DNA of 6,395 nt from Frondihabitans sp. (GCA_025464735.1 JAODMX010000075.1:1-6395); one strand, 5' to 3'. Shown: positions 1-5,657, counted from the stretch's first letter. Numbers and translations: made by a program. The notes: generated by a model not told the origin, from the sequence alone.

Positions 1-4
1 GCGC

Positions 5-36
5 GCTCCGCACGTCTACTGGTAGACGTGCGGAGC
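5..36 (-). repeat. 15-bp perfect inverted repeat across the hpt stop codon
   Basis: Bases 5-19 and 22-36 are perfect reverse complements around a 2-nt centre. In RNA this would fold as a 14-bp stem with a 4-nt loop. The hpt stop codon (16-18) lies inside one arm, so the last six sense codons and the stop are in the stem. No T-run is visible in the four bases left downstream. It could be a terminator or attenuator between hpt and the next gene, or an mRNA 3'-end stabiliser; the window ends too soon to choose. Confidence 0.75.
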
Positions 37-567
37 CAGCACCCCGATCGCCCGCAGGTTGCGGTATCGCTCGTCGTAATCGAGGCCGTAGCCGACCACG
101 AACTCGTTCGGAATCTCGAAGCCCGCGTACTTCACGTCGACAACGACGGTGGCGGCGTCGGGCTTGCGGAGTAGCGCGAAGATCTCGACGGAGGCCGCCC
201 CCCGGCCCCGCAGGTTGCCGAGCAGCCACGAAAGCGTGAGCCCCGAGTCGATGATGTCTTCGACGATGATGACGTCGCGCCCGTGGAGGTCGCTGTCGAG
301 GTCTTTCAGGATGCGCACCACACCGGACGACTTCGTCCCCGACCCGTACGACGACACGGCCATCCAGTCCATCGTGGCCTGGATCCGGAGCTCCCTGGCG
401 AAGTCGGCCATCACCATGACGGCGCCCTTGAGCACGCCGACGAGCAGCGGATCGCGCCCCGCGTAGTCACGCTCGACCTGCCGGGCGACCTCGGCGATCT
501 TGGCGTGGATCTCCTCCTCGGTGTAGAGAATCGAGGCGAGATCTGCCTGGACGTCGCTGATTTCCAT
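16..567 (-). CDS. hpt: Hypoxanthine (guanine) phosphoribosyltransferase
   Basis: Cytoplasmic purine-salvage enzyme that joins hypoxanthine or guanine to PRPP, giving IMP or GMP plus pyrophosphate. The product is 183 residues, normal for bacterial HPRT. The PRPP-binding motif EDIIDSGLT lies at about residues 103-111. Other family features are the LVGVLKGA loop near residues 42-49, the SSYGSGT flexible-loop segment near 72-78, and the C-terminal [15 protein letters not shown] around 157-171. I chose the ATG at 565-567 because GAGGAG lies 11 nt upstream. The in-frame TTG at 595-597 adds ten residues unlike the family and has no such site. The gene follows tilS with a 40-nt gap, the usual tilS-hpt operon order, and transcription probably continues from tilS. 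The stop codon is buried in a strong hairpin. Function is confident from motifs; preference between hypoxanthine and guanine cannot be read. Confidence 0.95.
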   Translation of the reverse strand: MEISDVQADLASILYTEEEIHAKIAEVARQVERDYAGRDPLLVGVLKGAVMVMADFARELRIQATMDWMAVSSYGSGTKSSGVVRILKDLDSDLHGRDVIIVEDIIDSGLTLSWLLGNLRGRGAASVEIFALLRKPDAATVVVDVKYAGFEIPNEFVVGYGLDYDERYRNLRAIGVLAPHVYQ

Positions 568-578
568 TGGCCGGCGGG

Positions 579-584
579 CTCCTC
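579..584 (-). promoter_or_regulatory. Ribosome binding site of hpt
   Basis: The minus strand reads GAGGAG here, 11 nt before the ATG at 565-567. It lies downstream of the alternative TTG start at 595-597, which supports the shorter hpt reading. Confidence 0.6.
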
Positions 585-607
585 GCGTTGAGATCAAGTG
601 GTGCGGA

Positions 608-1651
608 TCAGTGGGGCTGAGGGGTCGCTGCGAAGTGCAGCACGCCCCCGCGCCTCACCACTGTAACGCCCGGCAGCGAGACCGGCCCCTGCCCGTGCCA
701 CTCGGTCACGAGCCGCGCCACCTCGAGCGTCTGCGCGCGCGACAGCGTCACTGCGAACTCGCTCTCGACTGCCAGCCGGATCAGCCGCTGCCGCAGCGCC
801 GCCGGATTGGCAAGCAGCCCGCGCACGTCGAGCGAGATGCCGGCCTCAGCGTGATCGGCGAGCTCCTCGGCCTGCTCCTGGGCGAAATGGTCGAGGGCCG
901 CTGCGTCCTCCCGAAGCTGATCGGCGGTGCGGGTGAGCGCCTCGACGATGCCCGGTCCGAGCTCGCGCTCCAGCATCGGCAGGACGGTGTCGCGGATCCG
1001 CACGCGAGTGAACGCCGGATCCTGGTTCTGCGGGTCGTGCCACGGGGTGAGGGCCGAATCGACGCAGAACGCGTGCGTGGTGGCCCGCCGCACCCCGAGC
1101 AGTGGCCGCGCGAAGAGCCCCGATCGCGCCTCCATCCCCTGCAGGCTGGTGGGGCCGCTCCCCCGGGCCAAGCCCAGGAGGACCGTCTCGGCCTGATCGT
1201 CGAGCGTGTGGGCGAGGAGCACCGCTGCGGCTCCGGTGTCGGTCGCGGCCCCGCGAAGGGCCGCGTAGCGGGCTGTGCGCGCCGCCGCCTCGGGCCCGCC
1301 AGCCGTCCCCACCTCGACCCGACGCACGAGCACCGGGTCGAGTCCGAGCTCCCGCGCCTGCTCGGCCGCCCGGGCCGCCACCTCGGCAGACCCCTCCTGC
1401 AGCCCGTGGTCGACGACGACCGCACCGGCGCGGAGACCGCCGCCCGCACGGGGAGCCTCGAAAGCCACCGCCGCCGCGAGCGCGAGCGAGTCAGCACCGC
1501 CGCTGAGCGCGACCAGGAGGTCTGCGGTCAGGTGACCCGCAGGATCCTGCGGCGCCGTTTTCGCACGCTCCCTCGCGATCTCAGCGAGCACCGGCCTCAC
1601 CGCCCGGCGCACGTCGGCGATGGCGGGGGTCAATCGGGGGCGTGACGGCAT
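608..1651 (-). CDS. tilS: tRNA(Ile)-lysidine synthetase
   Basis: TilS attaches lysine to C34 of the CAU-anticodon tRNA-Ile using ATP. This switches its charging from Met to Ile and its decoding to AUA. The 347-residue protein has the N-type ATP pyrophosphatase P-loop SGGADS at residues 50-55, VVDHGLQ at 79-85, and the family block [19 protein letters not shown] at 146-164. The region [17 protein letters not shown] (204-220) matches the usual TilS segment after the catalytic core. The C-terminal part is short, as in many actinobacterial TilS. No purine-rich ribosome site precedes the ATG at 1649-1651. Instead TAACGT ends 6 nt upstream, which suggests a leaderless mRNA. It is the first gene of an operon with hpt and is divergent from ppa. 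Confidence 0.94.
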   Translation of the reverse strand: MPSRPRLTPAIADVRRAVRPVLAEIARERAKTAPQDPAGHLTADLLVALSGGADSLALAAAVAFEAPRAGGGLRAGAVVVDHGLQEGSAEVAARAAEQARELGLDPVLVRRVEVGTAGGPEAAARTARYAALRGAATDTGAAAVLLAHTLDDQAETVLLGLARGSGPTSLQGMEARSGLFARPLLGVRRATTHAFCVDSALTPWHDPQNQDPAFTRVRIRDTVLPMLERELGPGIVEALTRTADQLREDAAALDHFAQEQAEELADHAEAGISLDVRGLLANPAALRQRLIRLAVESEFAVTLSRAQTLEVARLVTEWHGQGPVSLPGVTVVRRGGVLHFAATPQPH

Positions 1652-1655
1652 CTTG

Positions 1656-1663
1656 TAACGTTA
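1656..1663. promoter_or_regulatory. Palindromic TAACGTTA in the tilS/ppa divergent promoter region
   Basis: The 8-bp palindrome TAACGTTA reads the same on both strands. On the minus strand it supplies TAACGT (1658-1663), fitting the TANNNT actinobacterial -10 pattern, 6 nt before the tilS ATG. On the plus strand the same TAACGT (1656-1661) lies about 50 nt before the ppa start. No convincing -35 element is seen on either side. The assignment as a -10 box is inference. Confidence 0.4.
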
Positions 1664-1701
1664 ATCCAGCCGCGGCGCGTTCCTCGCGTCGCCCATCTAC
1701 C

Positions 1702-1707
1702 AAGGAG
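1702..1707 (+). promoter_or_regulatory. Ribosome binding site of ppa
   Basis: AAGGAG lies 5 nt before the ATG at 1713-1715. It is the strongest Shine-Dalgarno match in the window and fixes the ppa start. Confidence 0.8.
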
Positions 1708-1712
1708 CACAC

Positions 1713-2204
1713 ATGACCGCGTACGACGTCGTCGTCGAGATCCCCAAGGGAAGCCGCAACAAGTACGAGGTCGACCACGAGACCGGGCGGGTCTACCTCG
1801 ACCGCGTCCTGTTCACCTCGTTCGTCTACCCGACCGATTACGGCTACTTCGAGAACACCCTCGGCCTCGACGGCGACCCCGTCGACGCCCTCGTGCTGCT
1901 CGAATACCCCGTGTTCCCCGGCGTGGGCGTCTCGGTGCGCCCGGTCGGCGTCTTCAAGATGAGCGACGAGGCGGGATCGGACGCCAAGGTTCTCGTCGTC
2001 CCGGCGAAGGACCCGCGCTGGGCCCACATCCAGGACATCGACGACGTCGATGAGCAGACCAAGGCCGAGATCGGCCACTTTTTCGAGCGCTACAAAGACC
2101 TCGAGCCGAACAAGTGGGTCAAGGCCGAGGGCTGGGGCGACGCGGCAGAGGCCGAGGCCATCGTCGAGGCCGGCTTCGAGAAGCTCAAGGCCGAGGGCCA
2201 CTGA
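1713..2204 (+). CDS. ppa: Inorganic pyrophosphatase, family I
   Basis: Soluble, metal-dependent enzyme that hydrolyses pyrophosphate to two phosphates, driving nucleotide-polymerising and tRNA-charging reactions forward. The 163-residue length is typical of actinobacterial family I enzymes. The signature DGDPVDA is at residues 53-59, with the acidic residues that bind Mg2+. The segments [10 protein letters not shown] (10-19), [12 protein letters not shown] (38-49) and the D90...KD(99-100) region carry other conserved substrate and metal contacts, and [15 protein letters not shown] (123-137) is the usual C-terminal block. The start is secured by AAGGAG at a 5-nt spacing. The gene is monocistronic: tilS diverges upstream, and an 18-bp hairpin 16 nt after the stop separates it from convergent genes. 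Nothing odd is seen. Confidence 0.97.
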   Translation: MTAYDVVVEIPKGSRNKYEVDHETGRVYLDRVLFTSFVYPTDYGYFENTLGLDGDPVDALVLLEYPVFPGVGVSVRPVGVFKMSDEAGSDAKVLVVPAKDPRWAHIQDIDDVDEQTKAEIGHFFERYKDLEPNKWVKAEGWGDAAEAEAIVEAGFEKLKAEGH

Positions 2205-2220
2205 CCTCTCGTTCGTGAAA

Positions 2221-2260
2221 CGCCGAAGGGCGGGTGCCGCGTGGCATCCGCCCTTCGGCG
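2221..2260. terminator. Bidirectional terminator between ppa and the NlpC/P60 gene
   Basis: Bases 2221-2238 pair with 2243-2260 to give an 18-bp GC-rich stem with one G-U wobble (2234/2247) and the tetraloop GCGT. On the minus strand the hairpin is followed by GTTTC. On the plus strand it is followed by TTCT. U-tracts are short, as is common in high-GC Actinobacteria. Its place between convergent genes suggests it ends both transcripts. Confidence 0.85.
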
Positions 2261-2263
2261 TTC

Positions 2264-2281
2264 TCGGTGTCGGTGTCGGTG
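2264..2281. repeat. Three tandem copies of TCGGTG
   Basis: TCGGTG occurs three times in a row just after the terminator hairpin, in non-coding DNA. It is a small hexanucleotide microsatellite; no function can be inferred. Confidence 0.6.
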
Positions 2282-2305
2282 GGCGCGTACCGCGGCGGTT
2301 CGTGC

Positions 2306-3655
2306 CTAGCCGGCCGGCCGGCCGACCTCGTTCTCCAATTGCGTGAAACGAATGGCGACGATTCGGACAGGAGCGCTCGGGTTCGGGGCTTCGATCATGA
2401 GGCCATTACCGAGGTACATCGCGTCGTGGTACATGCTGTCGGCCGCAGGGTCGTAGTAGAAGAGGATGTCTCCGGGCTGTCGGTCCGCGAGCGGTAAGCG
2501 ACGACCTTCCGCGCCCAGGTAGTTCCACTGCAACCGCACCGAGTGACCGCCGATGTAGACGCCCGCCGCGTTGTACGACGCCATCATGAGGCCGGAGCAG
2601 TCGTACGCGTTGGGGCCGGCCGCATCGAAGACGTAGGGCTTGCCGACCTGGGCCTTCGCGAAGTTGATCGCCGTGGTCGTGGCCGACGACGAACCGGATG
2701 AGGGCGGCGTCGTCGTGACGGGAGGAGTCGTCGGCGTGGTGGTGCCGCCACCGCCACCGGAGGTGGATCCTCCCGAACCGCTGCCTGACGTCGTGGAGGT
2801 TGCGGGCGGTGAGGCCTTTGCCGCATTCGCAGCCGCGGTCGCCGCAGCAGCCGCGGCGGCATTCGCTGCCGCGGTGGCTGCGACGCCGTCGTAGTACTTG
2901 GACTCGACGGCGGCCGTCGTGCCCTTCAGGTAGGCGATCTGCGAGATCAGCTGCGACTGGTTCTTCTGCTGGTTTGCGACCGCGGTGGTCACCGTCTGGG
3001 CCAGAGCGTTCGCCTGCTTGAGTGCGGCGGCCGCGTCGCCCGCCTGCTTGTCGAGGGCCGACTGCGCCGTCACCGCCTGGTCGCGAAGCGAGGAGACGAG
3101 CTTGACGTCTTGACGTGCTTCCTGCAGCAGGCTCGTCGTTCGATCGGTCAGGTTGCTCATGGCGCCGAGTTGATAGAGGAGGTTCGACGCCTTGCTCGAC
3201 TGGGTCAGGAGCGTCACGGTCAGCTGCCCGTCGCCGGTGTGGGAGAGCTGGGCGACAAGCTGGCCGACCCGCTGTTGCGAGAGCTTGGCCTGCTTGGCCG
3301 CCGCGGCCTGCTCCTTCTTGAGGGAGTCGAGGTTCGACTTCGCGGTCTGCTCGTCGGCCAGCGCGATCTGATACTTCTCGCCGGCAACCGAAGCGGCCGT
3401 GCCGGCATCGGTGGCACGCGACTGCAAAGACTTGATGGCGGCGTTGATCGACGCCGCCTGCTTTTGCGCCTCGGCCTGGTTCGATTTGGCGGCCTGGACC
3501 TCGGCCCAGCTCGGGTAGGGCGACGCATTCGCCGGCGACGCGAGGCCGACGGAGGAGACGGCGACGCCGCAGCTGACCGTGAGAACGAGGAGCGCACCCA
3601 GGGCGCGGCGCCGTGGCGCCGTCGCAGGGACAGGTCTGGGTGCGTGTGCTGTCAT
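2306..3655 (-). CDS. Secreted coiled-coil NlpC/P60 (C40) endopeptidase, RipA-like
   Basis: Predicted exported peptidoglycan endopeptidase cutting stem peptides. The 449-residue protein starts with a basic n-region (RRR at 15-17), a hydrophobic stretch, and a likely cleavage after ANA (42-44). A long Ala/Gln/Lys-rich coiled coil spans about 50-250, followed by an Ala-rich segment (258-284) and a Gly/Ser/Thr/Pro linker (285-325). The C40 domain covers 326-449. The catalytic Cys is C353 in YDCSGL, the His is H410 in YHDAMYLGNG, and the third residue is E422 in MIEAP. Glu at this place, 12 residues after the His, matches what I recall of the mycobacterial RipA triad, so the enzyme looks intact. 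The ATG at 3653-3655 overlaps the TAA of the upstream M23 gene (TAATG) and has GAGGAG 10 nt before it. A 32-residue in-frame extension lies inside the M23 gene and lacks secretion features. Exact bond specificity is unknown. Confidence 0.92.
   Translation of the reverse strand: MTAHAPRPVPATAPRRRALGALLVLTVSCGVAVSSVGLASPANASPYPSWAEVQAAKSNQAEAQKQAASINAAIKSLQSRATDAGTAASVAGEKYQIALADEQTAKSNLDSLKKEQAAAAKQAKLSQQRVGQLVAQLSHTGDGQLTVTLLTQSSKASNLLYQLGAMSNLTDRTTSLLQEARQDVKLVSSLRDQAVTAQSALDKQAGDAAAALKQANALAQTVTTAVANQQKNQSQLISQIAYLKGTTAAVESKYYDGVAATAAANAAAAAAATAAANAAKASPPATSTTSGSGSGGSTSGGGGGTTTPTTPPVTTTPPSSGSSSATTTAINFAKAQVGKPYVFDAAGPNAYDCSGLMMASYNAAGVYIGGHSVRLQWNYLGAEGRRLPLADRQPGDILFYYDPAADSMYHDAMYLGNGLMIEAPNPSAPVRIVAIRFTQLENEVGRPAG
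2309..2324. repeat. Four tandem GCCG units at the 3' end of the NlpC/P60 gene
   Basis: GCCG is repeated four times, encoding the last residues (GRPAG) right before the TAG stop at 2306-2308. A gain or loss of one 4-base unit would shift the frame and change the C-terminus. Confidence 0.65.
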
Positions 3656-4965
3656 TACAGGGTCACTCCTCGCGCGGCCATGAACGGGACGGCGTCGGTG
3701 GCCACGGTATTGACGCGCGTCTCGAAGTGAAGGTGGCAGCCGGTCGACCAACCGGTCGATCCGACGCGGGCGATCTGCTGCCCGACGGTGACGGTCTGGC
3801 CGACGGACACCATGATGCCGCCGTCAACGATGTGCCCGTAGCCGGTGTTGATGCCCGCACCGTTGTCGAGCAGGATGAAGTTGCCGTAGCCGCCGTAGGG
3901 GCCCGCGTAGATGACCGTGCCCGAATGCGCGGCCAGAATGGGCGAACCGCACGAGGCGCCGAGGTCGGTACCGGCGTGGAGTTGGTAGACGTGAGTCGCA
4001 GGATCCCACCGCATGCCGTACCCGCTGGTGATATAGCCGCCCGCGGGTTTCGTCCAACCGGAGGAGCTCGGTACGCCGGTGAGCCCGCTGGCCTTCTCGG
4101 CCGCGGCCGCCGCACGCTTGGCAGCGGCGGCCTCCTGCGCGCGACGGATGACAACACCCTTGTTGTAGGCCGCCTCGGTGAGACTGCGGTGCGACTTGAT
4201 CGACGCGAGTTGGGCGGTGAGGCGGTCCTGGTTCGAGTTCTGTTCGCTGACCGCGGCCTGAGCGGCCTCGGTCGCGGCCTGAGCCGCTACGAGGGCAGTC
4301 TGCGCCTGATTGGCAAGATCATTCAGGGCCTTGGCGTCAACGACGGCCTGGTCGGTGCTGCCCTGCGCGGTGTTGCGGTCTTGGACTGCGGTCGCATAGA
4401 TCGCGCTCGCCTGCTCGGTCAGCTTGCTCATCGCGCCGAGCTTGTAGAGGAGATTTCCTGCCTTACCTGGATCCGTCAGCAGGTTGGTACTGATGTCGTT
4501 CGAACCCGAGCGACCCAGCTGCGCGGCGAGCTGGCCCGCGCGCACCTCACTCGCTTTCGCGATCTTGTCGGCCGCGTCAGCCTTGGCCTGGAGCGCGGCC
4601 TTGACCTTCTCCTGCTGGTCGAAGTTGAGCTGAGCCTGCTGGAGGGCTTTGCCCCTCGCGGCAGCCTCCGCCTGCTTCGTGGTGACGTCGCTCTTCAGCT
4701 GCGAGATCAACTTCTCGATCGCCCGGATCTCGGTCGACTTCTTGTCCTGGCTCTTCGCCGCGGCCGCAACATCACCCCAACTCGGATACGACGTGGCGGC
4801 CTGAGCGGCGAGAGGCGACCCGAGGATCACGCCCGAGGCCACGACCGCGCTCGCCACAACCATCGCCAAAACGGCCCGGGAGCGGCGCACGCCACGGGGG
4901 CGCGCCGGAAGAACGGACGTGGCGCCGTGAAGCGCTGTCCGGTCGGTGGAGAGGAAGAGTGCCAT
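3655..4965 (-). CDS. Secreted coiled-coil M23 (LytM-type) peptidase
   Basis: Predicted exported zinc metallopeptidase acting on peptidoglycan cross-links. From the ATG at 4963-4965 the product has 436 residues. It has a long basic n-region (RRSR near 27-30), a hydrophobic core at about 31-48, and a probable cleavage near AAQA (53-56). A coiled coil runs to about residue 292. The M23 domain lies near 304-436. HAGTD gives zinc ligands H330 and D334, YGH gives H378, and HLH gives H411 and H413; the full set is present. C339 and C410 probably form the disulfide common in actinobacterial M23 domains. Residues 60-271 align without gaps to 47-258 of the downstream NlpC/P60 protein, so the two genes share an ancestor for this module. 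The start is uncertain: no good ribosome site precedes the ATG, and in-frame GTG (4986) and TTG (5004) codons lie upstream. It is the first gene of the pair. Confidence 0.92.
   Translation of the reverse strand: MALFLSTDRTALHGATSVLPARPRGVRRSRAVLAMVVASAVVASGVILGSPLAAQAATSYPSWGDVAAAAKSQDKKSTEIRAIEKLISQLKSDVTTKQAEAAARGKALQQAQLNFDQQEKVKAALQAKADAADKIAKASEVRAGQLAAQLGRSGSNDISTNLLTDPGKAGNLLYKLGAMSKLTEQASAIYATAVQDRNTAQGSTDQAVVDAKALNDLANQAQTALVAAQAATEAAQAAVSEQNSNQDRLTAQLASIKSHRSLTEAAYNKGVVIRRAQEAAAAKRAAAAAEKASGLTGVPSSSGWTKPAGGYITSGYGMRWDPATHVYQLHAGTDLGASCGSPILAAHSGTVIYAGPYGGYGNFILLDNGAGINTGYGHIVDGGIMVSVGQTVTVGQQIARVGSTGWSTGCHLHFETRVNTVATDAVPFMAARGVTL
3666..3671 (-). promoter_or_regulatory. Ribosome binding site of the NlpC/P60 gene inside the M23 gene
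   Basis: The minus strand reads GAGGAG 10 nt before the ATG at 3653-3655. With the TAATG overlap it indicates coupled translation and supports the 449-residue start. Confidence 0.65.
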
Positions 4966-5004
4966 GGAGTCCCGAATCGTCGTCACGGTGTGGCCGAGGC
5001 GCAA

Positions 5005-5040
5005 GTCACACTGTTAACACGAGTAACAGTAGCAACGCAC
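5005..5040. promoter_or_regulatory. Four 9-bp direct repeats, candidate MtrA binding site
   Basis: The plus strand carries GTCACActg, TTAACAcga, GTAACAgta and GCAACGcac end to end, starting at 5005, 5014, 5023 and 5032. The exact 9-bp period and GTAACA-like core resemble the direct-repeat sites reported for the response regulator MtrA (GTCACAgcg-type repeats in mycobacteria). They lie 39 nt upstream of the M23 ATG. The periodic array is seen directly; MtrA as its ligand is inference from the family and from the downstream hydrolase genes. Confidence 0.6.
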
Positions 5041-5054
5041 CGCGAAGAGCCCAA
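5026..5054 (-). promoter_or_regulatory. Possible promoter of the M23-NlpC/P60 operon
   Basis: The minus strand reads TTGGGC (5049-5054), a 17-nt spacer, then TACTGT (5026-5031), which fits TANNNT. The -10 would sit inside the third direct repeat, so a bound regulator would block it. An alternative pair nearer the gene, TTGCGC then GACGAT with a 17-nt spacer, starts right after the repeats and would instead suit activation. Neither is strong. Confidence 0.35.
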
Positions 5055-5176
5055 GGGGAAAATCCCTCGAGCTGACCCGGTTGCCCGACCGAGGCTTCCC
5101 AACGAAAGCCTCAAGAACAGCTTGAAACTAACTGTGGCAGGCGATTCCGCGGGTCTCCCCCGCCGCAGACGCTGTC

Positions 5177-5185
5177 TGTGGATAA
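5177..5185 (-). promoter_or_regulatory. Perfect DnaA box (TTATCCACA)
   Basis: The plus strand reads TGTGGATAA, the exact reverse complement of the consensus DnaA box TTATCCACA. It stands alone, about 40 bp upstream of the tRNA promoter -35. One nine-base match can occur by chance, so a role in DnaA-linked control is only suggested. Confidence 0.45.
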
Positions 5186-5223
5186 CTTCGTTGTGCCCAC
5201 AATTGGGGAGGACAAGACCCGTT

Positions 5224-5252
5224 TTGATTTTCAGGGGGCCTGTCCGTATGCT
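5224..5252 (+). promoter_or_regulatory. Promoter of the tRNA-Glu-Asp-Phe operon
   Basis: TTGATT (5224-5229) and TATGCT (5247-5252) are separated by exactly 17 nt, a good housekeeping-sigma promoter. Transcription would start near 5259, about 29 nt before tRNA-Glu. Confidence 0.75.
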
Positions 5253-5287
5253 TGTCCCTCGGTTGCTGTGACGCCTTCAAGCATCGC

Positions 5288-5360
5288 GGCCCCATCGTTT
5301 AGTGGCCTAGGACACCGCCCTTTCACGGCGGCAGCACGGGTTCGAATCCCGTTGGGGTCA
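5288..5360 (+). tRNA. tRNA-Glu (anticodon UUC)
   Basis: A full cloverleaf is present. The acceptor arm GGCCCCA (5288-5294) pairs with TGGGGTC (5353-5359) with one G-U pair. Anticodon stem CCGCC/GGCGG encloses loop CTTTCAC with TTC at 5322-5324. The T arm has the normal TTCGAAT loop. The discriminator is A5360 and CCA is not encoded. It is the first tRNA of the operon. Confidence 0.97.
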
Positions 5361-5374
5361 CACAGTGCTAGCAA

Positions 5375-5395
5375 TCCGAATCTGCTAGATTCGGA
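5375..5395 (+). repeat. 9-bp hairpin in the tRNA-Glu/tRNA-Asp spacer
   Basis: TCCGAATCT (5375-5383) and AGATTCGGA (5387-5395) form a perfect 9-bp stem with loop GCT. It has no following T-run, so a processing or antitermination structure in the tRNA precursor is more likely than a terminator. This is inference from its position. Confidence 0.6.
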
Positions 5396-5426
5396 GCGCT
5401 GCGAAAGTTAGCAGCACCACAAGTAA

Positions 5427-5503
5427 GGCCCTGTAGCGCAGTTGGTTAGCGCGCCGCCCTGTCACGGCGGAGGTCGCCGGTTCAAGTCCGGTCAGGGTCG
5501 CCA
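5427..5503 (+). tRNA. tRNA-Asp (anticodon GUC)
   Basis: GGCCCTG (5427-5433) pairs with CAGGGTC (5493-5499). Anticodon stem CCGCC/GGCGG encloses loop CTGTCAC with GTC at 5461-5463. The T loop is TTCAAGT. Discriminator G5500 is followed by a genomically encoded CCA (5501-5503), unlike its two neighbours. Only one base separates its end from tRNA-Phe. Confidence 0.97.
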
Positions 5504-5504
5504 T

Positions 5505-5577
5505 GGCTGGGTAGCTCAGTTGGTAGAGCGTTCGACTGAAAATCGAAAGGTCCGCGGATCGATGCCGCGTCCAGCCA
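5505..5577 (+). tRNA. tRNA-Phe (anticodon GAA)
   Basis: GGCTGGG (5505-5511) pairs with TCCAGCC (5570-5576). Anticodon stem TTCGA/TCGAA encloses loop CTGAAAA with GAA at 5538-5540. The variable loop is AGGTC. The T stem CGCGG/CCGCG encloses ATCGATG, so position 54 is A where nearly all bacterial tRNAs have T. The discriminator is A5577, followed by CCC, so CCA is not encoded. The rest of the cloverleaf is regular, so I regard it as functional. Confidence 0.96.
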
Positions 5578-5592
5578 CCCTCGTGTCTCGTA

Positions 5593-5628
5593 AGAAAAGG
5601 GCGCCGACTTCTGTCGGTGCCCTTTTCT
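5593..5628. terminator. Rho-independent terminator of the tRNA operon
   Basis: Bases 5593-5608 pair with 5613-5628 in a 16-bp stem with one G-T wobble (5603/5618) and loop TTCT. The right arm ends in CCCTTTTCT on the plus strand. The minus strand shows a similar CCCTTTTCTTA, so the element could stop transcription from both sides. It starts 16 nt after tRNA-Phe. Confidence 0.9.
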
Positions 5629-5657
5629 GCGTGCGGTCGTGCGGTCGCTGCAAGCCA

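Larger units (their letters stand above)
4966..5287. other. Intergenic control region between the M23 gene and the tRNA operon
   Basis: These 322 bases hold no credible gene. From the M23 side they contain a four-unit 9-bp direct repeat (5005-5040) and a possible minus-strand promoter (5026-5054). Two small inverted repeats follow: GAGGCTT 5091-5097 with AAGCCTC 5106-5112, and TCAAG 5111-5115 with CTTGA 5121-5125. Next come a perfect DnaA box (5177-5185), a TTGTG/CACAA inverted repeat (about 5190-5201) and the tRNA promoter (5224-5252). A plus-strand reading frame over 5178-5411 runs through tRNA-Glu and is not a gene. Confidence 0.7.

Noticed and set aside
565..597. TTG start extending hpt by ten residues
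   Set aside because: The extension has no family resemblance, and the ribosome site lies between the TTG and the ATG.
1581..2201. A 206-codon minus-strand frame opposite ppa
   Set aside because: It mirrors the ppa codons in antisense (V/L/D/G-rich) and runs into tilS; ppa has a clear ribosome site and signature motif.
2388..2392. Glu in place of the third catalytic His in the NlpC/P60 domain as a sign of inactivation
   Set aside because: RipA-type enzymes use Cys-His-Glu with the same 12-residue His-to-Glu spacing, so Glu is expected.
3566..3577. Lipoprotein signal (TVSC, Cys 29) in the NlpC/P60 protein
   Set aside because: Thr at -3 is a poor lipobox residue and a good ANA signal-peptidase site follows at 42-44.
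3613..5271. A 552-codon plus-strand open frame
   Set aside because: It is antisense to the M23 gene and the end of the NlpC/P60 gene, both with intact catalytic motifs. It is Arg/Gly-rich, matches no family I know, and arises from high GC.
5178..5411. A 77-codon plus-strand frame starting in the DnaA box
   Set aside because: It has no ribosome site and reads through the tRNA promoter and the whole tRNA-Glu gene.
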